Program-made: the position numbers and the translations under genes
NCBI RefSeq assembly: GCF_016808335.1
Contig: NC_053150.1
Span: 47,829,607-47,893,606, forward strand
Length of the DNA stretch: 64,000 bases
Reading direction: 5' to 3'
DNA from: Panicum virgatum
Taxonomy: Eukaryota; Streptophyta; Magnoliopsida; Poales; Poaceae
The notes under the pieces: generated by a model
Told to the model about the DNA's origin: nothing
Databases searched by the model: none
Seen by the model: the letters and a program-made list of their open reading frames with translations, nothing else
Part shown: piece after piece, positions 12,517 through 21,039 of the stretch
How the letters are laid out: the number at the start of each line of letters is the position of its first letter
Position numbering within the stretch: position 1 is the stretch's first letter

Positions 12517-13295
12517 CTAGTCAGGTTGGCGCGCTACGCGCGCGTATTGATGTATTGAGTTAGATCTAAAAATTACAGTAAAGCGACATAGTAGTTTTGT
12601 ATCTGAGAGCGCGCCAATATCAAGCATTGTAGTATAGACGTACAGCTAATTTTTCCTTAGGAATTTTTTTTGTCAGTAAGTACAGTTTAATTACTTTAGT
12701 AGGAAAAAAAGTAAGTTTAGAAATGATTGAACAGTTTAATTATATTTTGTGGGTTTACGGAGGAAAATCAAAACCCAAGAAGTAGTACAACTACCACATG
12801 TAAATGTAGTATACAAAGTTTAGTTATTATTTTTTATATGTAGGAAGTAGTTAAATATATTTTGTATTGTTAAATAATGAAAGGAAAATATTTTTTTAAG
12901 ATAAAGAGGCTAACTTAATAGAATCGTGAGCCCCACGTGGGTCCCGCCTGAATAGTATATGGGTCCCACGTGGGTCCCGCCTGAATAGTACGTGGGTCCC
13001 GCCTGAATAGTACATGGGTCCCGCCTGAATATTATGTGGGCCCCATGTGGGTCCCACGTGAATAGTATGTGGGACCCGCATGAACAATCTACGGGCCCCA
13101 CGTACATGGGTCCCACGTGGGTCCCGCCTGAATAATACATGGGTCCCACGTGGGTCCCGCCTGAATATTATGTGGGCCCCATGTGGGTCCCACGTGAATA
13201 GTATGTGGGACCCGCATGAACAGTCTACGGGCCCCACGTGGGGCCACGACTCACGGAGTTGCGCCGATTCTTGGCCCTTTAGTATATGTACTCAA
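12517..13295 (-). mobile_element. Helitron-like unit 4 with expanded minisatellite
   Basis: This 779-bp unit resembles unit 1. Its 5' third contains an expanded minisatellite (12926-13240). The 5' end (TTGAGTACATATACTAAAG on the minus strand) abuts unique host sequence at 13296. Confidence 0.7.
12926..13240. repeat. CACGTG-rich minisatellite inside Helitron unit 4
   Basis: The block consists of 22-bp units like tgggtcccgcctgaatagta and 11-bp units tgggtcccacg in mixed order. A larger piece (tgaatattatg through gggccccacgt) is itself duplicated about 130 bp apart. Several units create CCCACGTGGG palindromes, which contain the CACGTG G-box core. Confidence 0.8.
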
Positions 13296-13659
13296 TTACA
13301 TACCTTTTCTCAAAAAAGAATTCTGATCACATTGTGAATTGATACATGCTACTGTAATTCAATGGGAACAGGCACAAGAAAAGAATTACAGTTTAATGTA
13401 CATAAAAAATGTGTAGGGAAACAAAATTCCTAAAGAGTATGCAAAATGGATGTTGTACACTTGATCTCCCCTAGGATCCCTACTCCAGTTCAGGGTATTC
13501 CAAATGGGGGAGTTAAAGAGGGGATATTGAGGAAACAGCCTGGAAGAGGGAGAGAGTTCACTCCACCACAGATGTTCCTGCCAATATGTGCAGGTGCTGG
13601 CAGAAATTTGTATGCCGCATATTGGACAGCCATGGTACTATGCAAGTCTGCTGTCCAAT
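13296..13659. other. 3' flank of the coiled-coil gene
   Basis: This noncoding stretch between the Helitron array and the stop codon of the coiled-coil gene should contain that gene's 3' UTR. No repeat is visible. Confidence 0.5.
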
Positions 13660-16600
13660 TCACTTTTGGGGAGACAAGCCAAATGAAGAAGCAATTTCTA
13701 CCAAGTGCTGCCCCGTTGAATTTGTTATGAATGCTATTGGGACGACAGGCTGAAACATGAATTCATCATCCTCTATTTGGAGGTCATAGCATGCTTTGAG
13801 CTCCAATGCTTTAGATTCCGCACCTTCAGCTTCTTTGCGTAGTATCTCAACTTCTTCATTATCATCCGTTTCAGTTGCAGCAGTCAATTCTGCTCTAGCA
13901 GCAGCAGAATCTAACCGGAGTCTTTTGTAACTTGTCATAGCAGACTCCTTTTCCTTTTGTACAATAAGCCCTTCACATTCCTGTATCTTGTCGGTAATTG
14001 CTATAATATCCTTTTCTATCATCTCCAGATCAGTAGCAGCTTTCTCCAACTTAGTGTGCAATTCATCCTTTTCAGAATTAAGAGCTTTTGCCTCAGCAGC
14101 TATCCTTCCTGCTTCCTTAAAGTTTCTTGCAGCCGCCGCAACTTTCTTTTCAGCCTCAAGTTCAGGGCCCCTTTTGTCAATGAAACCCAACTTCTGCTTA
14201 AATGAATCCATCTCTTGTTGTATGCTTGTTCTCCTCGAAGATATCTCCTGTAAGCCATCAAATTCAGTAAATATCTAGAATATCTTACGTCCAGAACAAA
14301 ACATTAAGATACTTTATCAATAAAATACCCAAAAAAAAGTTAAAAGAAGAGCTGATGTACCTGAAGACTAGTTCTTGCATCTGTAATTTTTTGCCTAAGC
14401 ATTTGTATGTCTTGCAAAATTTCCTCCTCCATTTTTAGCAACCCAATTCTATCCTCCCTTGACTTCAAAATTGATGATGCAAGCTTTCTTCTTATTTCAA
14501 CTGATTGCTGGCAAGTTTTAGCTTCAGAGGAACAAGCACCAATAATTTCCCTCAATTCTGAATCTTTCTGTTCTGTTAAAGAGATGAACCTATCAATTTC
14601 ATTTTTTTTCAACAAAAGCGCTTCAGTCTCTAAATCCACTTTACTTTGGGCTTCCTTCAAGGAATTGAGCTTCAAGTCAATATCAGATTGAGAGCCATGG
14701 AATCTGGAGACCACGACACCAATTCTTTCTTGAACCTCGTGGATCCGGGCATTGTTTTCAGCTATCTCTGCTTCTTTCAACCTCACCAACTCTAGAAGCC
14801 CAGCTAACTCCTCAGCGAGGATTTCTCCTTTCTTGCTAAGCGTATCTTTCTCTATTTTGTCTTCTTCAACCAAATGCTCTATTGAGCCTTCCAATCCTGA
14901 ACGTGCTTCTAAAACCAATTGTGTTTCGACCTCCATCTCCAACTTCTTTGTTTCTAGTAACTCCATTGATGTTTGCCACCCTTCTATTTCTTTTGAGGAT
15001 ATTTCTTCTGCTTGCTTGCTCTCTGAATCAGCATGGTCAGTGGCATCCTAAGAAAGGTAGAGATTTTACGTATTAATAATCAAATAAAGAGCAGAAGCCC
15101 AAATGCAGTTATCCAATTGCAATTGTAGCATAAATAAAAATTGATTGTTGTTTAGTTTTGTACTCCAGATTGCAGTATGTTGCCTATAATTTTTAGCAGT
15201 GGTTTTATTAAGTTGGCTACTGGATGATTGCAGTAAGTTCCATAACTGGAAGAGAAGATCAAATGGGCAAAGCTATGTGTCGGGTGGTAAACCCAGCCGG
15301 GTGGCAGAATACACCCGCCTAATCCCCGAGGGAGAATGAATTCGGGGGTAGCTAGGATTAGTCCGATCTAGATGCAAGAACACGATGAACACAGAAGGTT
15401 TAGAGTGGTTCGGGCCGCCGGAGCGTAATACCCTACATCCACTGTGTGTTGTATTGCCTGTGCTCACAAGAGATTGCTCGAGCGTGGTTCTAGCTGGTGA
15501 GCTGAGAGTGTGAGGGAGAGAGTCTAAGTCAACTTGTCCTGAGACTAGCGTGTGCTCCCCTTTCATAGTCAAAGGGAGGCACGTACATAGCCGTTGGAAC
15601 CCCGACAGGTGGGCCCAACGTGGATGTATTTAAATAACATAACGCCCAGCGCTATTATGGTGCTACGTCTGGGGAAGATCTTATTCCGGGATTTCGCTGC
15701 CTCGTCCGTATGGATGTACTGACCGGCGCAGACCCTCCGTTCGGCGTGGTCTTGCCCTGTCATGTTGGTGCGGCGCTTGCAGCTAGCAGGGTAGGCTGCG
15801 CCACGCATGCTGTTCATGCCGCGTAGCTTGCGGCGTAGGCGGCATGATGGAAAGAGCCGTGCCGTGGGTGAAATGTTGGTTCCCCGGGCGCCGGACACGT
15901 GGCGGCTCCGGACCCCTCCTGGGTGAAATGTTGGTTCCCCGGGTGCCGGGGGGTCCGGGGACCCCCGGCTATCTGCGCCGGCGCTGCCTTCTCTGGGACA
16001 CGTGGCGTCACCGGACCCTCCCCCGAGCAGAGAGCAGGTCCGGGGCCGCTGGCCCGGTGAGGTGGGCTCCGGACCGCAGGGGTCCGGCTGCTTTGCTCTT
16101 CAGCGCCCGCCACGGCAGCAACGGCGCCGGAGGTGGTGGTGGCGCTGTCCGCTGCTGAGACGAGGGCGCCGTCCGATGCGGCGATCGCTCTTGCTGCTCC
16201 GGCGGCGGTGGCGGAGGCGCACCTCGTGGCTGCTGCTTCTGCCCTTGTGGTGGCGGTGGTGGTGGAGGTTGTTGTTGCTGCTGCTGCTGCCACCGCCGGG
16301 TAGAGGCATGTTCCGGCGGTGGTGGGGGCGGTGCAGCTGCACCAGGGGTCCCACGTGAGCCGGGGGCCCGGGAGCTACCCTGGCCCGCGTCCTCAGCGGC
16401 CCTCTGACGCTTTGCGGCGGGCTCCGTAACTAGGGTCCGGTCGCTACGGTGTGACCTGCGCCGGCTCACCTCCACCGGCGGAGCGCCGGAGCTGCTTCGG
16501 CCCGGGCTGGGACCACTCGGGGCAGAGCTACCAGCCATGGCCTCCTTGCCCTTGGCAGAAGGGTCGGACCTCGTGGCGCCAGTCTGGGCCAGGTCCCCAG

Positions 16601-19600
16601 TCGCGCCGGGGATCTGGATGCCGCGGTTGGGGTCGCCTCCCGTTTGGCGCGGTGCCAGACCGCCGTCGTCAAGGGTCGGCAGAGTGGCCAGCACCGTAGC
16701 CCTCAGGCTCGAGTCCTCGCAGAGGGGAACGACGCCCTGAGGGAGAATCAGGTGCTCCGGGACGAAGATCTCCCCCGTCACCGCCCGCACCACGACCTCC
16801 AGGCCTTCCTGGGTCAGATCGCTGTCCTCCCCGCAGTGGGTCCTGCTGCAGTCTTGGGGCCCGGTGAAGCTCCAGCCAAGACGCGGCCGCTGCTTCAGAG
16901 GGGCGATCCGGCGCTCCGCTATGTCCCCGAGCACGTGCAACAAGGTGAGGCCGCTCTCCGCCAGCGTCCTGATCTTGCTCAGCACGGGGTCAAACGCCGG
17001 CGGCAGGGACGGCTTGGCCCTCCAGGACTGGCGGTCGGAGGCGGGCCCCTTGGTCGGCATGACGAGGCACTCGTTGGCGTCGGTGGTGGCGATCACCCAC
17101 TCCCTGCGCCAATCCTCCCACTTTCCGCCAGTGAGGCCGGGGATGTAGGGCGTCTGCAGATCGTTCCTTGTCTGGAAATAGTACGCCCCGACTTCATCCT
17201 TGCTCTTCAAGGACTTCACCAGGACGAAGAAGTAGCGGAAGAGGATGACGTAGGGCCGCACCCCCACGAACATCTCGCATAGGTGGACGAAGATCGACGT
17301 CAGGAGGATGGAGTGGGGCGTGAGATGCTGGAGCTGGAGGCCGAAATCCTCCAGCAGCAGTAGGAAGAACGAAGAAATCGGCAGCCCCACGCCGGTGGAA
17401 ATGTGCGAAACAAACAGCACAAATTCCCTGGTGCGCAGATCGCGGAGGGGAACCGAGCCCGCTCGAATTCCCCAGGCGGTCTCCCGTGGACTCCACCCAA
17501 GCAGGCGGCGCACCACGTTTAGTTCCGCCTCGGTCTGGAAATAGCGGGGATGGACGAGGGACGTCATTTTGCTGTGGAGGCGAGGAACAATCTGCGTAGA
17601 AGAGCAAGGGGCGAGGAGGCTCGAAAGCAAAGGGGCACAAGGGCTTGGAAGGAAGAAGACGAATGCGAAAAGGGAGCCGCGTTCAGCGGCACGGTCCTTT
17701 AATAAAGCCTGACCAATCCGGCGTGCCCCGAAACCGTCGCTGGAAGTCAAGCGACACTCATGCCTAGAGTTAGACACCTAGTCCATGACAGGGGGGCCCA
17801 GGCCCACCTATCATGAGACGCGAGTAACAAGTGAATGTGTGAAAAAGCGGGATCTGAACCGTCGCCCGCGCACTAAGCGAGGCGGAAGCTGAGCTGACGT
17901 GCGCGCACGAAGCGCTGGCAAGACCAGACTTTTCGGGAGCTGCGCTGGTGGTAAAAATTACATTTACCCCGGCCGCAACAATGCCGAGCGTCGCTCGCGT
18001 GACTAGGTGTACCACTGTGTGTGGGGGCCACGAGTCAGTGAGCCGTTGCGATGTGATGAGGCAGTGGGAAATCCGATGGATGGTCGAAGCCGACAAGACT
18101 CCTGCAACGCGCACAGTCGAGCGCTGGAAGCAACCAAGTTGATCGAAGCAAGGTCACAGTAGTGGCCCCACCTTCGGGTTCGTAGCCTCTCCCAAGGTGG
18201 GCCCGGGGGCCACTGTCGGTATCCCGGGACCGGGGTACCCCCTCCTACTGCGTCTGGGCAAGGACTCGCGTAGTTATCCTAAACTACGCGAGTCCTTGCC
18301 CAGACGCAGTAGGAGGGGGTACCCCGGTCCCGGGGTACCGACACTATGTGATGCAGCACAACAATCTAAGTCACAAACTCAAACTGCAACCAGTCCCATG
18401 TAAAATAGTTATCTTTTTCAATCATAGTATTGCTCACTTCTATAACCTGGAGCAGAACAGTTGGACATATTGTCTTGTTTGAAACTTAAGTAGCATTGAC
18501 ATAATAAATATAGTGGATGACTACACCTTGAAGCACCAGTGCATCAAAATAACCAAAAGAAAAAAAAAACTGTTTGGACCATTCAAGCTTGCGATATATT
18601 TTACAGTGACACTATGCACACAATATGATACGACATTACAGAATTTAAACATTCTGTCTTATCTGAAAAATTAGTCCCTTGTTAGATCATGCATCTAAAT
18701 GTTCATTTCAAAATCAAGATTACTTCCAGATTATGCTGTCTGGTAAAACCCATAACATGATATATGTTTAGCGAGAAGAAATATTTGAGAGTGGAAATTC
18801 TGATGCCTATTTGTTTCTAACTTTAACTTTTGAAAAACTTTGTTTCAAGGCACAGTTCTATGCGAGGTTAAAGAATACTACAAAGCAAGTTACCTTTGCA
18901 AACTGCTCCAGAAGAGCAGCAGCTTCCTCCTCTGCTGCAATGCGCGCCTCGAGCACACCCTGCAGCTCTGAATCCACTGAATCATAGTCAAGCTCCGCAT
19001 CACGCAGTGCTGTCAGAAGACGATCCTTCTCCTTCTCAAGCGCGGCAAGGGAGTCACTGATCCTCTCTGCCTTCTCAAAGTCCTCGGCCTCACAGGCCTC
19101 CTCCAGCTCCCTCTCCAAATCCTTGTGCCTGGATGCCACTGAAGTCGCCTCCTCTGCCACCTTCCTCCGCCGACCTGCCAGCTGCCTCTTCCTGGCAACC
19201 ACAGCAGCAGCCATCTGCTGGATGGAGTCGAATTTGCTGGAGATTTGGGATCTGAGAAGACCCAACCTCTCCTTGATCCCGACCGCTGCTGCGACTCCAG
19301 CCGCTTCATCCTCTTTCTGATCATCTTCCTCCTTCACTTCCTCGTCTACCTCACGAGAAGGATTGGTATCCGGATCCACTACCACCTCTGCGTCTACCTC
19401 ATCGCCGTTAGCATAGGCGTCAACTTGCCGCTCCTGGTACTGGTCAGGCGTAGGAGGAGCGGCAGGTTGCGGCGAAGCATCCAGGAAGGCAATACTACTA
19501 GCGGAGAACGTAGCAGCGGTAGAGGAACGAACTGTGGCGGGAGACGAGGGCGGCGCGGGCTGAGGCGAGCGGCCGTACCCGATGCGCACGGCCCTCTTCT

Positions 19601-20015
19601 TCTTCCGGAGCGACGAGGAGGACGGCTGCCGGGAGAGAGCAGCAGCGGGGGCAGGCGACGGCGACGGCGAAGGCGCCGGGGCGAGCGCGGCGGGCGCCGC
19701 GTGGCCCCGATCCTCGCCCTGCGGGAGCGGCGGCTGCTCGAGCGTGAGCGGCTCCTGCGGGGCGAGGAGGGTGAGATCGGAGAAGAGGTCCTCGTCGAGC
19801 GGTGGCGGCGCCGAGGAGGAGGAGGCCGCGCCGGCGTCAGAGTCGGGGCGCGGCGCGGGATCGGGATCGGGTTCGGGGACGGGGACGGGGGCGGGGGCGG
19901 GGGCCGCCTCCTCGGCGGCGACCGGCTCGGGCGCGAAGAGGACCATGCCCTCGAAGAGCGAGCTGCCGTCGTCCCCGCCGCCCCACGCGTCGGCGCCGCC
20001 GCCCTGGGACGCCAT
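13660..20015 (-). CDS. Large coiled-coil protein with UVR-like motif
   Basis: Three minus-strand exons join in phase: 20015-18894, 15047-14361 and 14247-13660. They encode about 798 aa. The first 200 residues are acidic, Pro/Ala/Ser-rich and probably disordered (runs of PAPAPVPVPEPDPDP type). From about residue 250 onward nearly all is predicted coiled coil. A segment near residue 330 (LEEACEAEDFEKAERISDSL) resembles the UvrB/UvrC (UVR) interaction motif. A second similar piece, AAARNFKEAGRIAAEAKAL, lies in the last exon. The end is QHLVEIASSFGLSPQK. No enzyme motif is present; a scaffold or membrane-associated role would be a guess. ATG at 20015 is used because the upstream in-frame start is only TTG. 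Intron 1 (15048-18893) is large because it contains the LTR-like insertion at 15278-18343. Confidence 0.85.
16008..17567 (-). CDS. Transposon ORF, 'putative gypsy type transposon' (PF04195-like)
   Basis: This open frame of 519 aa begins at ATG 17567 and lies inside the LTR-like element. Its N-terminal half has the features I associate with PF04195 proteins of grass repeats: FQTEAELNVVRRLLGW, then FLLLLEDFGLQLQHLTPHSI, then FVHLCEMFVGVRPY, then GKWEDWRREWV. The C-terminal half is low complexity, with Ser/Pro/Arg-rich sequence, a Q7 run and proline runs. The biochemical role of this family is not known. The frame is unbroken, which suggests a fairly recent insertion. It is not a host gene. Confidence 0.6.
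   Translation of the reverse strand: MTSLVHPRYFQTEAELNVVRRLLGWSPRETAWGIRAGSVPLRDLRTREFVLFVSHISTGVGLPISSFFLLLLEDFGLQLQHLTPHSILLTSIFVHLCEMFVGVRPYVILFRYFFVLVKSLKSKDEVGAYYFQTRNDLQTPYIPGLTGGKWEDWRREWVIATTDANECLVMPTKGPASDRQSWRAKPSLPPAFDPVLSKIRTLAESGLTLLHVLGDIAERRIAPLKQRPRLGWSFTGPQDCSRTHCGEDSDLTQEGLEVVVRAVTGEIFVPEHLILPQGVVPLCEDSSLRATVLATLPTLDDGGLAPRQTGGDPNRGIQIPGATGDLAQTGATRSDPSAKGKEAMAGSSAPSGPSPGRSSSGAPPVEVSRRRSHRSDRTLVTEPAAKRQRAAEDAGQGSSRAPGSRGTPGAAAPPPPPPEHASTRRWQQQQQQQPPPPPPPQGQKQQPRGAPPPPPPEQQERSPHRTAPSSQQRTAPPPPPAPLLPWRALKSKAAGPLRSGAHLTGPAAPDLLSARGRVR
18214..18343. repeat. 130-bp near-perfect palindrome at the LTR terminus
   Basis: The left arm (18214-18275) and right arm (18282-18343) are each 62 bases. 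They are inverted copies with one mismatch (18222), separated by a 6-base loop (atccta). Both arms begin at the outer end with TGTCGGTA. The right arm is the true element terminus next to the CTATG duplication. Confidence 0.9.
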
Positions 20016-21039
20016 CTCCGGCGACGCACTCCTGACCAGCAACCTGTTGCTCCCTTGACGGATCCGGGACGACGAGGGCGGAGTGGACTCAGTAATGGAT
20101 GGGCGGCGCCGCCGCTGCGTACTGGACGATTATTAGATCATGGAGTAATTCAGGTGGTAATCGCGTGGCTTCCGACTCCGAGCCTGTTAACTTTGTCGCG
20201 CACCACGAAACTGGATCGGGTTGGGAAGGACGATGAACTGCTCGCGCTGCGTCTTCTCTGGGCGAGGAGTACGGCGAGAGCGTGTATGGGTACGACGATG
20301 CCTTGCGTGGAAGAAGCATTTCTGCATTTGCCGTCGCAAAGTTCCAGTTCAGAGCTGGACGGCAGGTTTTACCCGAAACAGAACTTGGCAGGAATTTGAC
20401 ATGAATTTTCCCAAAGTTCAGAGCCCACGGGACCCTTCAGCTCTATCCTATTCATATCCATGGCAGGAATTTGACATGAATTTTCCCAAAGTTCCTAATT
20501 CTCACAGCAATTAAACAACTTTCTTTCGCTCCAAGCGGAACTTGGACCAGACAAGCTCCAGACGCAATCCTCAATTTCCAACTCGCAGGAACTTTACAGC
20601 ATACTCCTATTTGACGTCTCCCATGAGATTAGTTCAGAATTACCACGTTTCAAAGTGTAAAAAAAATTGTGCACAGCAAACTCTCTGGACAAACTTCACT
20701 GATCCTGACTGCTTACTTAAAGCAAAACAATCACCAGAACTTCATTTTCCACGGATGCAAGTTAACAACTGTATATGCTAAAATGGAACGAACGGGCAAC
20801 AGAACAACACCATAACATGTACACCGATGCTGACCTACAGCTGCAACAACGGCAGCACAACACCCCTGTACACAGCGCTAGCATCAGTCTACGCAAACAA
20901 CCGAAATAATGGGGGCAGAGGGCACCTGGGAACTCCTCTGTTTCCTCTACTACAGGTATAAATGGCACACCATGCAAATGATCTAGTATTACAGGCAATG
21001 TTACACGGAAATAATGGTACAGGCAGACTTAATCTGGAC
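20016..21039. other. Intergenic: coiled-coil gene promoter and DnaJ gene 3' flank
   Basis: The 5' leader and promoter of the coiled-coil gene lie from 20016 upward. A 34-bp exact direct repeat (tggcaggaatttgacatgaa and onward) occurs at 20386-20419 and 20461-20494. The rest appears unique and noncoding and includes the 3' UTR of the DnaJ gene below 21040. Confidence 0.55.
20386..20494. repeat. 34-bp direct repeat pair
   Basis: Two identical 34-bp copies are spaced 75 bp apart (20386-20419, 20461-20494), beginning tggcaggaatttgacatg. The sequence between the copies is not repeated. It looks like a local duplication in the promoter region of the coiled-coil gene. Confidence 0.9.

Larger units (their letters stand above)
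10145..13295 (-). mobile_element. Tandem array of four Helitron-like elements
   Basis: Four units lie head to tail, all read on the minus strand. Each 3' end has a GC-rich hairpin (for example GGCGCGCGTAGCGCGCC), then about 8 bases, then CTAG. CTAG sits at 10145, 10725, 11703 and 12517. Each 5' end carries a conserved subterminal block (ACTAAAG..GCCAAGAATCGG) and a CCACGTGG-type palindrome. At the outer ends the host reads A before the 5' end and T after CTAG, as expected for Helitron insertion between A and T. No Rep/helicase frame is present, so all units are non-autonomous. Whether the array arose by repeated insertion or by a rolling-circle event is open. Confidence 0.75.
15278..18343 (-). 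mobile_element. Solo-LTR-like element carrying a PF04195-type ORF
   Basis: The insertion begins TGTCGGG and ends CCGACA (TG...CA ends) and is flanked by a perfect 5-bp target duplication, CTATG (15273-15277 and 18344-18348). These are the marks of an LTR. The low-coordinate end (TTACCACCCGACA on the minus strand) and the sequence around 15400-15450 resemble grass gypsy LTR ends. No second LTR copy, PBS or pol is present inside the 3066 bp. I read it as a solo LTR of a family with very long LTRs, or a short non-autonomous derivative. It lies in intron 1 of the coiled-coil gene in the same orientation. Confidence 0.65.

Noticed and set aside
12926..13240. Regular repeats resembling a CRISPR array
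   Set aside because: The units are contiguous, degenerate and partly palindromic with no unique spacers. The context is a plant Helitron, so this is a minisatellite.
15814..16358. Open frames rich in Ala/Thr, Arg or Trp
   Set aside because: They overlap the C-terminal repeat-rich part of the PF04195-type transposon ORF in other frames.
15278..18343. CACTA-type interpretation of the insertion, from 'cactgtcgg' at 18211
   Set aside because: The outer ends are TGTCGG/CCGACA with a 5-bp duplication, not CACTA/TAGTG with 3 bp. The cact motif lies at an inner arm of the palindrome.
19245..20399. 384-codon + strand open frame
   Set aside because: It is antisense to exon 1 of the coiled-coil gene, is rich in Arg/Gly from GC-rich codons, and runs over the real start and promoter. 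It is a shadow frame.
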